Numbered from the stretch's first letter, positions 26,029 through 38,639 are shown. The stretch: 64,000 nt of DNA from Pardosa pseudoannulata (GCA_032207245.1 CM063506.1:16578475-16642474), one strand, 5' to 3'. The notes: generated from the letters alone by a model not told the origin. Numbers and translations are program-made.

Positions 26029-26403
26029 CCTGGGCCAAGCCCTCTAAGCCAGTAATACTGTATCACATGGACATGAGAATTAACAAGTATTGCAACACGA
26101 TAATGAGGATAGTTGTTTCAGAAGCGAAAATCCTATTTATGGTGCTATCATATTGTGATCGAGATATTTCACAGGCGACTTCGCGCCATAATGACGTCAA
26201 AAGTCGACAGAGATAGGAAGTTCATACCTTAAATTTTTGTCGTGCGTCATAATGACAATTTCTGACATTATTATGACACATGTCACCTGTGACATATCTC
26301 GACTGCAGTATGGTAGCACTCTTTATGTCATGCCAACTCATATTCATAGTTTGGTGCATAACCACTAATAGTTACTCCAGTACTAGAGGGCTTGGCCCAG
26401 GGA
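26029..26403. mobile_element. Second inverted-repeat element hosting MITE copy 2
   Basis: CCTGGGCCAAGCCCTCTA at about 26029-26046 recurs as its exact inverse TAGAGGGCTTGGCCCAGG at about 26386-26403. The flanking similarity extends inward (CAGTAATACTG versus AGTTACTCCAGTAC). These 18-bp inverted repeats bracket about 375 bp with the GGTGCTAC element near its centre, which looks like one foldback element inserted into another. No target duplication was found. Confidence 0.6.
26141..26321. mobile_element. Foldback MITE 'GGTGCTAC', copy 2 (nested)
   Basis: The left end is GGTGCTATCATATTGTGATC then GAGATATTTCAC; the right end is GTGACATATCTCGACTGCAG then TATGGTAGCACTC. A possible short duplication TTTA(T) flanks it (left ...CCTATTTAT, right TTTATGTC). 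The interior holds an additional CATAATGACG/CGTCATAATG palindrome. Confidence 0.85.
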
Positions 26404-26724
26404 ATACTGAAATCTTCCTGTGAGATCCTGTGATCCTCTTCTCCCACGATCTGAGGAATCGCTTTAGGGTGACATAAGATAACTGTCGTCGACTGAACAC
26501 TTCGTTTCAGAAAGGAGTTTGGTGTCTTTCTGTCTTAATTTTCACCGTGATAAAAAGCACTGAATTTTTTAAAATAAACTGACCGATCACTGTCTTGGAT
26601 TTTTATTATAATCTGATGGCTTGTTAAAGAAAAGCGTGAGCTTTAGTCAAGTCTAGCCCAGCAAACCAAATTAAAACTTTATTTGTTCCTCAACAATAAT
26701 ACGTGTTTAAATTTTTAGACGTGA

Positions 26725-26875
<151 letters not shown>

Positions 26876-27189
26876 ATATTTATATACTAGATGATCATAA
26901 TTAAACTTAGCCTATTCAGGGTATACTCTGTAGCTGCAATTAATATGCAAATTGAGCTGAAAATCTGAAGATAAGCAATTCAAATAATGCGTTAAAAGAA
27001 TATTGAATTTTTAAAAAATATATTTCCGATAGGCCGCTTTTTAGAACCGAAATGCTTGAAAAGACTTGAAATAAATAACTGGGAAAAAAAAAAAAAACCT
27101 TCACACGCGTTATGACAGTTAAAATCTTTCATTGCTACATTTTGAAGCATTATGACAGTTCAAAAAATGTACAACTGTGGCACTGCAGG

Positions 27190-27440
<251 letters not shown>

Positions 27441-27586
27441 AGTGACAAAATTTCGAAATTTTCGTATGGCAACACTCTCTTTTATCGTATGCAAATTGAT
27501 CAGAGTATGGAAAAATCTTAAATGGCGTTGGAACGCGACACGTTTGACACAAATTGGCGGCATGTAAACAAGAGGATTGTTCCGTT

Positions 27587-27763
27587 GGTGCTACCATGTT
27601 GCGGTTGAGATATGTCACAGATGACTTCCGGGTCATATGGATGTCAGAAGTCACTACAGGGGAATTTATGGTATGAAATTCCCATGGCTAGCGATTTCTG
27701 AAGCCATTAAGACGCAGAAGTCGGTTATAACATATCTCGATCGCAATATATATGGTAGCACCC
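27587..27763. mobile_element. Foldback MITE 'GGTGCTAC', copy 3
   Basis: The left end GGTGCTACCATGTTGCGGTT then GAGATATGTCACAG is mirrored by CATATCTCGATCGCAATATA then TATGGTAGCACCC. The interior includes a second short palindrome (GGTATGAAATTCCCATGG region). Confidence 0.85.
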
Positions 27764-28499
27764 TGAAAAATCTTATGTTTATTGTGACCTATACAATAAA
27801 CACACCTTGGAACCGTATAATCTTTATATGAAAAAGAACTATGGAGTATGAGAGACGTAGTGATAAAACAGAAACTCTGAATAATCTCCAAGATTTAGGA
27901 AAATAAGCATTTAATAGAGTTTAAACACAAAAAGAAGTGATCTCCTCTAACACACTACATACGGCGAAAAATACCCGGCAGAGATGACAGCAAAAAATTC
28001 TCTAAAGTCGAAGTTGTAGTAGTTCACAAACGTGGAGTTTTGACAAATATATATCACTACAGAACAAAAATAACGAATCCTCATACTACAACGCTAAATG
28101 AAGATGAGATAGACAAGATAACAGTTTATGAAGCAAATCGCTAGTACTGTCAGTAGATTGGAGAAAGCTACGATGACATTTCTCTCCAGCTTTTTTCTCA
28201 ACAGAATGACAAAGATGATTTGATGGTATAAAACTAATAAAATATCTTGATGAAAATAGTTTGCATAAAAGCAAAAAATATTTTGAATAGTTTTTTTTAC
28301 TCTACATTTACGGGAATAGATATTGATTTGATATTTTAAATCACTCATAACAAATTTGCGTCCACCACATAGTAAAATTCTTTCAAGTTGTGACTGGACC
28401 ACAAGTTTTCAAAATAATGAAGTTCGGAATCTAAACTTTCGGCATACTTAAATAATGTTTTGTTCCTAAACAGTTCGAATAAGGGCTCAACACAAAGTT

Positions 28500-28695
28500 A
28501 AATTAACGAATGTTTTTCCCTGCCATACCAATCAAGAACCAAATTGAACATAAGTTGTGGCCTACTGTATTAAAATCTGCAATAAAATCACTGGTAACAA
28601 ATTAATGTTTTGCCCTGGTATATCAATCAAGAACCAAACTGAGCCTTAGTTAAGTTGTGACCTACAGTGTGAAAATCTTCTATAGAAATGAATGA
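28500..28695. repeat. Two-unit ~100-bp tandem repeat
   Basis: ATCAATCAAGAACCAAA-type sequence recurs: CCAATCAAGAACCAAATTGA then TTGTGGCCTACTGT near 28529-28568, and TCAATCAAGAACCAAACTGA then TTGTGACCTACAGT near 28624-28670. The units are diverged and hold no gene. Confidence 0.65.
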
Positions 28696-28699
28696 CTAT

Positions 28700-30320
28700 A
28701 AATGAAAACAGAAAACTTATGTGATCTCCTACAATACTTCGTAGGAGTAATTGATGATCCGTGAAACGTATAATGACTTGCAGTTTTAAATAAAATAGAC
28801 GAATGTGTGTATTTGCTCTGTCTGAACTGTGTTAAATATATTTTTTCAGAGAATTTTCCAATTAATTCAGAAATGCTTGCGATTCCCTTCCCCCCTAATT
28901 TTGTTTTGGTGATTTTGCCCACCTCCATGTTTTGCCCTGTATCGGAACACCAACTAACGGATATTATAAAAAATTAATGAATGGCAACACCCAGGGGAAA
29001 ATATTGTAGAGCTGTGTAATGTTCCATCAGGTAAATAGCTTCGTCCCGATATTGCCAATTCGATTAGAGCTAAACTGTTATTATTTACTATATAAATATA
29101 TGGCAGCTAATCTCTGATTAATTCTAATTGATTTTGGTAAGATAGGATCTACACGAGATGTCACATAAGGACACACATATTTATTCAAAGGACTCAGGAG
29201 TTAATTTTTTAGGTCTGACATTACATGCTCTCAGTATGTAACTATATTGTAGAAGTTTTCAGGTTACCATTCTTGCGTCACAGAGTTTTGAAACGGAGGA
29301 TTTGCTTTTATTAAGTGTGTATAAGGCGATTGCACGCAGTAGGGCACATCTCAAATTATGACAATTCTGGCTTTAATTTCAAACGAAAAGGCAATTTATT
29401 GTTTGTCTATTGGCTGTTGTAAACATGAAAATGAATGGGAAGGGCATTATAAGAATTCATTACGTTGCGATAAAATGCTCTATTGATATAAATTTATCTT
29501 GCACTTGCTGCCAATTCTCAAGGAATTAATATTTTTTAAATAAAAATCGGCTTACTTCTATAATTTGGTCGAAATAATTATTTATTATAAATGGAAGTAA
29601 TCTTTCAATATTGAAATAGTAGTTCTATTTTGCTGATATGGTTGAATGGATTTTTCAGAAGATGTAAGTTTTCACTGTATTTTTATTTCCTGCTAACCTA
29701 ATATATATACACTGCGAATTAGCGGAAATTTAGATTTGTTAAGCAACTTTAAAATATTTTGTTTTTATCTTATGGACCATTAATGTTCCAGATGGAAACA
29801 ATATGTTTTTAAAAAGAAAAAAAATGGCTAAAACTAGATAATTTAAAACTATTTTATAGATGAATGCTAAATATTGTTTTTCTACCAAATGAAGATAATA
29901 TATGTGCTTGCCTTTTAATTGCTTGTAAAAGTTGAATGCACATTTTTAAATTCAACCATTTTGTTACAATAATTATGTGCAAAGCATATTTGTATGCCAC
30001 GTATAAAGAAGCATGAATAGTGTGTTTCAATCTTAAATATGTGATTTTCGATCTAGATGACTAGTTTGTTTTTCTATCAATTCTGAAAATATACAACAAT
30101 TATTAGTTCTTTTTCATGCTGACCCAGTAATGGTCGAAATGGCAGGGCTTTCATTTCCTACCCTAGTTTATAACTCGAATTCTGTTAGAGATTTTATCGT
30201 CCCTAGCACTGACCTGCGATGCGCTACTATTTTAAGACGAGATTAGTACAGATGATCTTGAAATATTTCACCAAGTAATGGGTCGAAAGGGTTTAACAGT
30301 TTTTTGTCGAAATTTTATGT
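28700..30320. other. Intergenic, nothing identified
   Basis: AT-rich with scattered short frames on both strands; none has splice-flanked or domain-like character. Confidence 0.55.
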
Positions 30321-30329
30321 AAGATTTTA

Positions 30330-31095
30330 TTTAAGTATCAGTATTGGTAACCTCGGACATGTTGACCAACTTGGCGAGTGTAAAGCGTTTACGGAACTGC
30401 ACCGTAGAATTTATCCCATTTTGATTATTCTCGGACGAGGGGATTTTTTTTTCTCTCCTGATTCGATACCTTTCTCTCATGCTGTAGCCTCCCAGAGATA
30501 AGACATGCAGGCCCTCAGATTTCACCTGCACGTTCTCTGTACAAGATGACGTTTCAGGTGCTTGCTGATGATCGACCTCGGCACTCTAACCTCGTGTGGA
30601 CATCTGATAGCTTGAACACTGTTTCGTGTAAGGCGTTCGTGATGTTTCTCCACAGGATCACCTCAATTTTGATCATCTTCAAAAGGAAGATTTTGTTCTT
30701 GATTCCGCACCTCTTAGCTGGCAATCCTCCAGCGAGAGCAAATCCTGACAGACAGATTTATTCTGCATGTCTTCTATGTATAATTTTCAAGTACTTGTCA
30801 TTGCTTGAAGCTGACACCCCATGATTCTAACCTCTTACGTTATCTAATAGGGCAGTTCAGTTTGGCTTAGTTTGAAGCACTACAGTCTTCAAAAGGGGAA
30901 AGTTTTGTTCTTGATTCCGCACCTATCTCTCAGTTGGCAATCCTCCAGCGAGAAGACATCCATACCGACAGATTTATTCTGCATGTTTTCTATGAATACA
31001 GAAGTTTCAAGTATTGACACCTCATGATTTTATTTCCTTACGTTATCTAATAGGGTAGTTAAGTTTGATTTAGTTCGAATCACTACGAACTACGC
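30330..31095. repeat. Degenerate tandem repeat, ~200-bp unit, about four units
   Basis: The last two units are clearest. ATTTTGTTCTTGATTCCGCACC occurs at about 30690 and again, as GTTTTGTTCTTGATTCCGCA, at about 30902. Each is followed by GCAATCCTCCAGCGAGA, CAGATTTATTCTGCATG, CTTACGTTATCTAATAGGG and CAGTTYRGTTTG-like sequence in the same order. Two earlier units share GATTATTCTCGGACGAGGGG / TTGATCATCTTCAAAAGG and ATCTGATAG motifs in more diverged form. The block is richer in GC than its surroundings. The short frames in it are not genes. Confidence 0.75.
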
Positions 31096-31098
31096 TTT

Positions 31099-31650
31099 TG
31101 CTACACAACAGGTAATTAGACCAGGACCTACTACTTGAAGTGGATTCCGAACGGTTACGAACAGCCATGTTAACAAGATCGAAATCTGCTTACTCCCCTA
31201 ATAGGACAACGGTTGGTACACTGGTCAAAGAAAGCCGCTTTTTGGTTTATATACTTAATGAAGTGCTACATCACATTTCCATAGCATTATTTGCATAAAT
31301 TTATTTTAAATTTAATTAAAATAGTAAGCAAATATTCAGTTTTCTATAAAATGTGCAGAAATATATATAATATAGTTAAAAGTAAGAATTTTACAAAATA
31401 ATGATTTCAAAACTTTATACATAAATTTAAAGTGTTTAATTAAGATCTACGGTTAAACAATATGTCTCTGGAAATTTTGGTTTTTAGCTCTACTGCTTTG
31501 ATACACGAGGGTTAGCGAAACCACAACCTACTACTTAAAGCTGATTTCACACAGGTACGAATATTCATGCCATCATAGGAATTTGAACCCGCTAATTTTG
31601 ATATCAAAGAACAATACCTTTCCCATCCGGCCATCGTTTGATTCTGCTGT
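31099..31650 (-). repeat. Two copies of a dispersed repeat (tRNA-like box B?)
   Basis: GACCTACTACTTGAAGTGGA then TTCCGAACGGTTACGAACAG (31126-31165) and CAACCTACTACTTAAAGCTG then ATTTCACACAGGTACGAATA (31526-31566) are diverged copies. On the minus strand the second includes GCGGGTTCAAATTCC (31577-31591), which resembles a polymerase III box B. That suggests a SINE with its head on the right. The assignment is weak. Confidence 0.4.
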
Positions 31651-31699
31651 AAGAATGTTTTAATAAATGTTGAACTACTAGATTTTTCGGAAATCGGGA

Positions 31700-32920
31700 G
31701 CAAATTTTTTTAAAATCCTTTCGTATTAGTTTTACAAGATAACTAATCAAATGTAAACGCGTCAATTTTACGAAGTTCAACGGGGAGTATAAAATTCCAC
31801 AACAATAAGTTATGTCAAAAAGTGAAATTAGAAGAAGCTTTTCTTAAATGCGGAGATTTTGATTCTTGTAAGAGTTTCCATGACGCAATCGTTGAAGCAT
31901 ACCTGCTCTGCATTTGCCTCTTTCTTTTCTAATAATTTTAGTTCACCTGTAGCTTTTTCAATAAGTATTATTTCACAAAATGATGACCTATTTCAATAAT
32001 ATCACAAATAAATGGGTTTACAAACTAGACGAAGACATTTGATACCGCTGTACTAGGCCAGGGGTTGGCCTTATGTGAAACCTTTGCATAGGCGCTCGTG
32101 GCTCTTCAGACTTCTGCCTCTATGTATTATAAAAATAACGTCCTCAGAGGTTTGATTGGAGTAACCTAACAAACGAAGATTTCCAACCATGCCTAAAATT
32201 GAAAGCAATTAGCTAATTGCTAGACTTAATTAAGCTTTCAAACGCGGTCATTGTTCTAAGTGAATTTTAAGAACAAAATCTTTTACTTATCCCATTTTTT
32301 AACCCTAAAAATCCATAAATACCGAAAGGTACATATATGGGTGTACCCAGTATAATTGTTCAGGGAAAATTTAATTAGAGTTACTTAAAACTGGGTAGTT
32401 TAGTGAAAAATATGTCTACTTTATACGAAAATGAGATAAAGTCTATTTTCGGTTTATAAACTTTCCAACTTTTATATGAAGGAGCATCTGCTTCAATTTT
32501 AATTATTCGTAAAAGCCAAACAATTTTAAAATAAAGTACTTTTGGTATTATCTGTACTAAAATGATTTCCTGAAGATTGAAATTTTAATTCCTAACTTTG
32601 CGATATTTTGATATTGTTCTTGTATTTGCCTGGAAAAAATATCTTCGACAGCTCTTAATTTTTGGAGGAATAAAACATTCTACTGTGTATAAACCTTTAT
32701 TTAAACAATATAATAAATATAAATTTCATAATTACAATCTTGATCAGGACTGCTACTCTCTTCCCCCACTAAGTGCGCACATAAATGCATATAAGTGGTT
32801 CTCTGATACCTTTGTTAACTTGTTTCATTAAACATTTAACTCTTGTCTCAGGAAGGTCTGTAAATCTCAGTAGTAGGTCATTCCGTGCAAATTTCAATTT
32901 TAAATTTTGATAATTGTTTT
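31700..32920. other. Intergenic or intron, nothing identified
   Basis: No exon with good splice sites was found before the candidate at 32921. Confidence 0.5.
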
Positions 32921-33296
32921 CAGAGGTTTTTGTAGAAGACGAAGAAAAGCATTACTAATATGCGAGGCCACGGAATATCTTATGCCAGTAGAAGATTTTG
33001 CCTATGACAACCTCGCACTTGAGGATTGGGATTCCAATAATGAATTGCAGGAAGGACAAGATGTTGCCATGAATGCTGGAGGTGATGCATCTTCTTTTCA
33101 TGTTGAGAAAGGAGATGATTTATTCTCTATTCCTGTCTATGATCAATTTGATATCATAGACAATATTCGTGCCTACAGTTGGAAGGAACAGCTAGAAGAA
33201 TTTCGCTACTACAAGATGAAAGACAAAGATGGATGCTTTGACAACGAAGATTACAAGATCGTGATGCATCCGTCGATGGGAATGGTGGTACTTTTT
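32921..33296 (+). CDS. Candidate exon of an unrecognised gene
   Basis: A pyrimidine-rich acceptor (AATTGTTTTCAG) ends at about 32920, followed by an open frame beginning GFCRRRRKALLICEATEYLM and continuing PVEDFAYDNLALEDWDSNNE and NIRAYSWKEQLEEFRYYKMK. The codon content is richer and less AT-biased than the surroundings, unlike the chance frames here. The basic cluster RRRRK followed by an acidic, Tyr-containing segment looks like the juxtamembrane and tail of a single-pass receptor or cadherin-like protein, but I do not recognise it. The 3' boundary is uncertain. The long frame runs to a stop near 33500, while an overlapping frame (33242-33370) carries a more protein-like peptide, so the exon may end near 33290 or contain a frameshift. 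Confidence 0.4.
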
Positions 33297-33616
33297 ATTT
33301 TGGACGTCGGTCTGGTCATCAGCGTAAACTCGAGTATATTCAAAGCCTGTACATCTGCAAGGGAAAGTAATCCACTGGTAAAAAACCGATTGAAAATATC
33401 TTCTAATTATATTAATCCATTTATATCAGGGCTTAGAAATTTAGGAGTTATGCGTAAAATTAAAATTTCTTCGGGAGGAAAAAGAATAAAAAATTTTTAA
33501 TGGGAAAATATTAGTTTATTTTATTTATGAATTATGCATTAATCCGAAAATAGAAAAAGAGACAAAACCGTTTCTATATTGAACATACTTTGTGTAGTCT
33601 TGGCTTTTGTCTCAGA

Positions 33617-33781
33617 TTTCTATTTTTCAATGGAATAGCCAAATGTTGGAAAGTAACATCAAATTGTTCGCCTCATTGACCGATCACAGCATGATGATGA
33701 TATACTTCCGCCAAGGAAAAATATGCCCCACTGGTCTGCTGTTTCATGGTCGTAGCCAGGAGTTACGACGTGTGTTTTTAA
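33617..33781 (+). CDS. Second candidate exon of the same unrecognised gene
   Basis: Acceptor TTGGCTTTTGTCTCAG ends at 33616 and a strong donor GTAAGT follows 33781. Only one frame is open, reading ISIFQWNSQMLESNIKLFAS then MIYFRQGKICPTGLLFHGRS and ending RRVFLS plus two bases. Both splice sites match consensus and the base composition differs from the flanks, so it is a plausible coding exon about 320 bp after the previous candidate. No family is recognised. A further possible exon lies at about 37072-37141 (acceptor TGCATTATTTCAG) but its donor is poor. Confidence 0.4.
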
Positions 33782-34793
33782 GTAAGTACCATTTTGTAAT
33801 TAATAGCATCCAAGAGTAAGTTTTTATCAGTTTTATTTTTACATGAGAGAAAGTGCTTTAATCTACTTTTTAACATAATTACCACAAATATCAAGGCTTT
33901 TGTATCATAGAACTAACTTTTGAATTCCATTCGCATTGAAATCTGACGCCTCGCAATGTATTGGTTAAACGTTTGATACTTACGGCAATTTAAGAATTGA
34001 ACCATAATTCTGTAAAACATACATTTTGAAACTTGATAAGATGATAAGGATAAAAATTGTTGACCGAGGGACAAAAAAGTCAAATGTTTAACTTGTATTA
34101 GCCAGATTTATATGAGGACGGAATTTAAAAGTTGGTTTTACGATACAAGCGCCTGGATTTTGTTGGAAATTACGTGAAACATAAAGAGTATAAACTTTTG
34201 CGTAAGAAAAAAAATTGATGATGAAAAATAAACACACTTGTGTGTTATTGATTACAAAATAGTACTCTTGTTTTTAATTGCAAAATGTACCTTGTAGTTT
34301 CAGACAAGATTTGTTTAAATGAATGCATAAAATAATCTGGAGCAAAAAGTAAAGTTTAAAAGTAGATAAAAATTGAAATAATTGAATCATTTATTTAAAA
34401 ATTAAATTTTGATTAAAAATGCAGTTTTAAAATTTTTATGTTTGAAAACATGCTTTTATTTCAATGTTAAAATACAACACAGTAAACTCAGAATTTCGGA
34501 CAAAAACATAGCACTTTTATTTATTTATTTTATATTTTTTAATTTATGAAACAAATCAAATTTAAATAAAATTTGTAATTGGTATAAAAAAAAGAGAGGG
34601 TTTTATTTTTGATTTTTTTGGTATGTAATATCTTGAAATATCTAAAATATATAATCTAAAATCTAATCTAAATTTTGAGGAGAAATTTCTAGGAGAAAAC
34701 GGGAAGTTTAGAGGATTTTTCATGAAGTAGCAGACCATCCAAGTGTTAGGAATTCCACATTGTAAAAAGTATCATAGAAGATTTGACATTTAA

Positions 34794-35309
34794 CATATTG
34801 TATGCGGGACACTTACTAGTACGTTTTCTGACGATTGATACTTGAGCGCGAGTCACGTACTAGTACGGGTTAGTGTAAAAACATGGTTTGTTTGTGGGTA
34901 CAAAAATAACGGTATATACAGGAAAATGAAGCCGAATGTTCTTGTCTACTACATAGATTCTGGAAAAATTTAGACAAAAACTAGTTTTTACATCAGTCGA
35001 TGCGGAACCACAGAAAGGGAAAAAATTAAAACTATATACTACTATTTCTATTTGATTTTTCATATTTACAATGCTATTATAAATTTATCCACTAAAAAAT
35101 ATCTTTTTCTTTTACAAAAATCTTATGGTTGTTATTTATATAATTCTATTTATATATTTGTTTATATATCTCAATATAAAATACGAAAATTTGGTTAAAG
35201 AAATTAAATAATTTTTGATCTATTGAGATTTAACTGAATAACTAAATTTACTCGCAAAACGCCCGCTCCTGGTACAATTCCGCTGCGAAATTTACCCGCA
35301 CACAATGTG
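34794..35309. mobile_element. TTAA-flanked foldback element (CAYATTGTRTGCGGG termini)
   Basis: TTAA at 34790-34793 and 35310-35313 bracket 516 bp. The left end CATATTGTATGCGGG and the right end, read in reverse, CACATTGTGTGCGGG match at 13 of 15 positions. Near the left end is an inner short palindrome (ACTAGTACG...CGTACTAGTACG). No transposase frame is present. Confidence 0.7.
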
Positions 35310-35313
35310 TTAA

Positions 35314-36290
35314 GACATCAACGGGAAGTAGCGGTGCTCGTGAAACTGGAAGAAGATCAGGGATTTCGGAATCATCGATTTGATGTTTCCTGCATGGAAT
35401 GTTGGATCTGTGTCCGTACAATAGTTAAGATATTCATCAGTCATCACCTGTAGATACAGATGTAAAAAAACATTTTGAGTACATTAATATTACTACATTC
35501 TCCTCTTGTTTAGTGTGGTCTTACCGCGTCTTATATTCTGTCCCCTTCTTTTTTTTAAGAGTCTTGTTCTGTATCTGGCTTAAAAAACTTACACAGCATA
35601 GTATTTTATTCTTTTCCAGACCACGTTATGGTTGAATTTCAGGAAAAACATGCGTTATATGCTGTCATTTTCATGCAAGATTGTGACCTACCCCACAAGT
35701 CAAGACATTCTTGTTTGAAATCTTTGAGTCGGTTGAAAGTTCAGGGGTCCCCCGATTACCAAATTTTTGATTGGAAGATTATTGGTTGAGTGGACACTTA
35801 AAGTCTTGTATGTACTGGGGCTCCCCAATCATTTTGGTGGATCTGAAAAATCTCATTCGATGTAATGTGCGTAGTGATGGGCACCCTGTAGAGTGGTAAT
35901 GTTGAACATCTTTTTCTTCAAATTAAAATGATCAGTTACAGATGTTGCGATATGTTTGACTCTTTGTTAGAGGTTGCCCAATTTGCATAAAATATCTCAG
36001 TATGTCGTGCAGGCTGCCTCTTTTGGTTACTTTTGAAAACTTTTTCTTACAAGGGAAAAAAAGAGCAAAAAACCAATGTTCTTCTGATCATACTAGCAGA
36101 AAATGAAAATTTTCCAAGCATTACTTGTTTTGCTACGGATTTATGACACATCCAGTATGCTGGTATACATAATTTGTTTTGAATTTTAAAATTCTCTAGA
36201 TGTATTAAAAAATGGTTATAAACGTATGTTTAAAATGTGATCTAGAAATGCAAAATTGCCTTAAAAAGAAAGAGAGAGAGATTATTAAAG
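35314..36290. other. Unassigned sequence, 1 kb
   Basis: Composition is a little less AT-rich between 35,330 and 36,040. Short overlapping minus-strand frames at 35,310-35,445 were seen but none is convincing. Confidence 0.4.
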
Positions 36291-36299
36291 TTTTGGCCT

Positions 36300-36589
36300 T
36301 GGTAATGAAAATAATAACAATCATTTTATTTGTGGTCATTGGTCTGTTGACAGGTCACTGTTACCCCAAGAGGCACCGTAACATTATTAGCATCATGGTC
36401 AGTCCGGTATGTAGGGGGTGTCAACAGGCGGAGGAGAGTTCCTTACACATCTTGTGTGATTGTGATTACTACTCTGCTAAGCGTTTTGAATTTCTTGGTT
36501 ATCATTTCATCGAACCGTGGGAGTTAGCCAACTTCCCGGTTAAGTTGCTGCTTAGATTTATCTCAGCTATTGGTCTCTTTGAGACTTAA
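36300..36589 (+). pseudogene. LINE (Jockey/R1-like) RNase H / C-terminal fragment
   Basis: The frame ending at the TAA of 36587-36589 reads VVIGLLTGHCYPKRHRNIIS, then CRGCQQAEESSLHILCDCDY and FLGYHFIEPWEL. This matches the C-terminal block of Jockey/R1-type retrotransposon polyproteins ('LTGH..L..HL', then 'C..C....E...HIL..C', then 'R...LG'), including the Cys/His cluster C-x2-C-x8-H-x3-C. Upstream coding (reverse transcriptase) is missing, so the copy is 5'-truncated. About 130 bp of probable element 3' UTR follows (to about 36,720). Confidence 0.8.
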
Positions 36590-36729
36590 TAATTAATATT
36601 CTTAACCTATTGCTGGGACTCTTTGTTCCAATAAATGGGTTTTTTCAGTAGCATAGGTCTTGGGTTGCAGTGCTGGTGCTCTTATGAGCCTTCCCACCCT
36701 AAATCTAAATTTAATCATTTTATCTGCAA

Positions 36730-37840
36730 TGTAAAAGTTTTTTATAATACTACAGTAAAATTATGAAAACATGAAACAAACTATTCTGCCAAAACGGGTT
36801 TTTTGAGCATTGGTCCGACCATCGGCATCTGATGGCTTTAAAGCGGAATGGTACTCTGAAATATTAGTTAGGCTGAAAAGCAAAGGATGATAGTTTTGAG
36901 ATTTTTTAATTTATAGGTTCTTGTGCAGTTAAATTAATATAAAAACAAACAGTTATTTATTAGTTGGTAATACAATGCGAATAACTTATTTTAACAGTAA
37001 AACAATTATAAAAACAATGGTAATATAGCATTTATAATCTTCTGTTTTGAAACTCCTGCATTATTTCAGACTGGACGATGTAGATCCTTGAGTATGAGTG
37101 ATACGAGAACTTGCCAAGAAGCAGAAATGAGACTAAGAAAGGTTTGATCGTATTATTTTTGTTGTTTGATAAAGTTTAATGATATTCAAAGAAAGAACAA
37201 ATGGTGTACATAAAAGAGTATAGCAGTTTCAATTCTTTATAAAATTAATTAGATGAGGTATGTGCAATTATTTGTAAGCTAATATTGAAGAACAGGGTTT
37301 AGAATTTCAGCTTTAGTTGCACGACGGGTGCTAGTTTCCTTTTTTAAAATCGGCAGCCTCAGAAAAAAACCGGCGACTTAATATTAAAAGGCATTTAGAG
37401 TTTTGAAGTTTGCTAGTTGTGAATCTGTTATTATAGTTCCGTATGGAGTTTAAATGTGATCATCTTAATGCCAAAAGAACCAATTAAAAATTTAAGTTCT
37501 CATTCAAAGGTGTTAATTAGATTAAGATATTAGATATTAGATTTTATGAATCAGTATCTAACTTAAAATTTGTGAATAAAGTTGAGACAAATATTAATTA
37601 TTTTGTCTCTTGAAAAAAATAAGTACAATTCTTAACTTCTTTTTTTATTTTCTGCATTTGCAATATAATATATAGGTAGTGTATTTGTGTTTATTAAATA
37701 ATTGAGATACAGAGTTTCCTCTATGTTTTTACTCATGCCTTGCTCCTGATATTATTATTATTTCAAATGTAGGGGGACTTATTTCTTATAGCATTCTTCA
37801 CTACCAAACCACAGATATTTATTTGCCATATTAATATGGG
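36730..37840. other. Unassigned AT-rich sequence
   Basis: No confident gene or repeat; one weak exon-like stretch at 37072-37141 is noted with the candidate exons at 33 kb. Confidence 0.45.
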
Positions 37841-37845
37841 ATCAC

Positions 37846-38100
37846 TATATAGGCGACCAATATTACTTCAGAAGACGACACAAACAAAGTAGGTCCTCGT
37901 AATTTAGAAGCAGGAATTAAGCAGAAAACTTGGCCTGCCGCCCTCAGAGGTAACGTTTGGGAATTCAGAGGAAATTGGAACCACGAACCTATTTTAAGTC
38001 CCCAGGGCACCATTAACGAACACGGCGTATGTTGTCCAGCTGGAGCCTCTCATTCGTATCCCTCTGGTTTCGATACCGACGCTTTTGCCGACTGAGCTTC
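37846..38100 (-). mobile_element. tRNA-headed SINE, copy A
   Basis: On the minus strand the element begins GCTCAGTCGGCAAAAGCGTC (box A-like, 38096 downward) followed by GGTATCGAAACC (box B-like). A body follows containing TTCGTTAATGGTGCCCTGGG and GGCAGGCCAAG, then TGCTTCTAAATTACGAGGAC and CTACTT. The body matches copy B (56,415-56,655) through its length. Minus-strand open frames inside it are incidental. Confidence 0.8.
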
Positions 38101-38639
38101 ACAAATGCTTAAATACGTTAGATTAAGGTTAGGAGATAAAATCACTTCTTTTTTTAAAGTAAAAGTATAATATTAGTGCAGAGTGCTGTATTAAAAGTCT
38201 TTAATTAACATATGGTCGGATTGTGGTGATGTGATTTAGATCCTTCTAATTAATATAATTAAAACAAATAAAACGGGAAGTTGAAATGCTTGGAATCTAA
38301 CTATGACCTCACGAAATCTTTTGTAAGGAGAGAGGACCTATACAAATTAATTGAATGGATTCATCGTGTGCGGGATTCTGATCCCAGACCTAGATTAGAA
38401 TCATGGGTCCGTTCATGACAGTAAATAAGAGTGTACCTTTGTGGAATTATTTATGAGTCCTAAGGAACAAAAGTTGAAAGTTTGTGAAGCGGTCGGGAAT
38501 GTCCAATTTGAAACGGTAAGGTTTTTCCCATGTTTGAGGTTTGAAGGAGGAGAAAGGACGACCATTTAATACGTACAGCTCTGCTAATAGGAGCAATAGT
38601 AAAGAAAAAGACCAAAGATAAAAATGAATACAAAAAGAA

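Noticed and set aside
35310..35445. Minus-strand frame after a TATCTACAG acceptor, with a second open frame reading IDDSEIPDLLPVSRAPLLPV
   Set aside because: Two competing frames, no partner exon, and the stop of one is formed by the TTAA of the neighbouring foldback element. The support is insufficient.
37072..37141. Short exon candidate TGRCRSLSMSDTRTCQEAEM
   Set aside because: The acceptor is good but the donor (GTTTGA) is poor and linkage to the 33-kb exons over 3.3 kb is unsupported.
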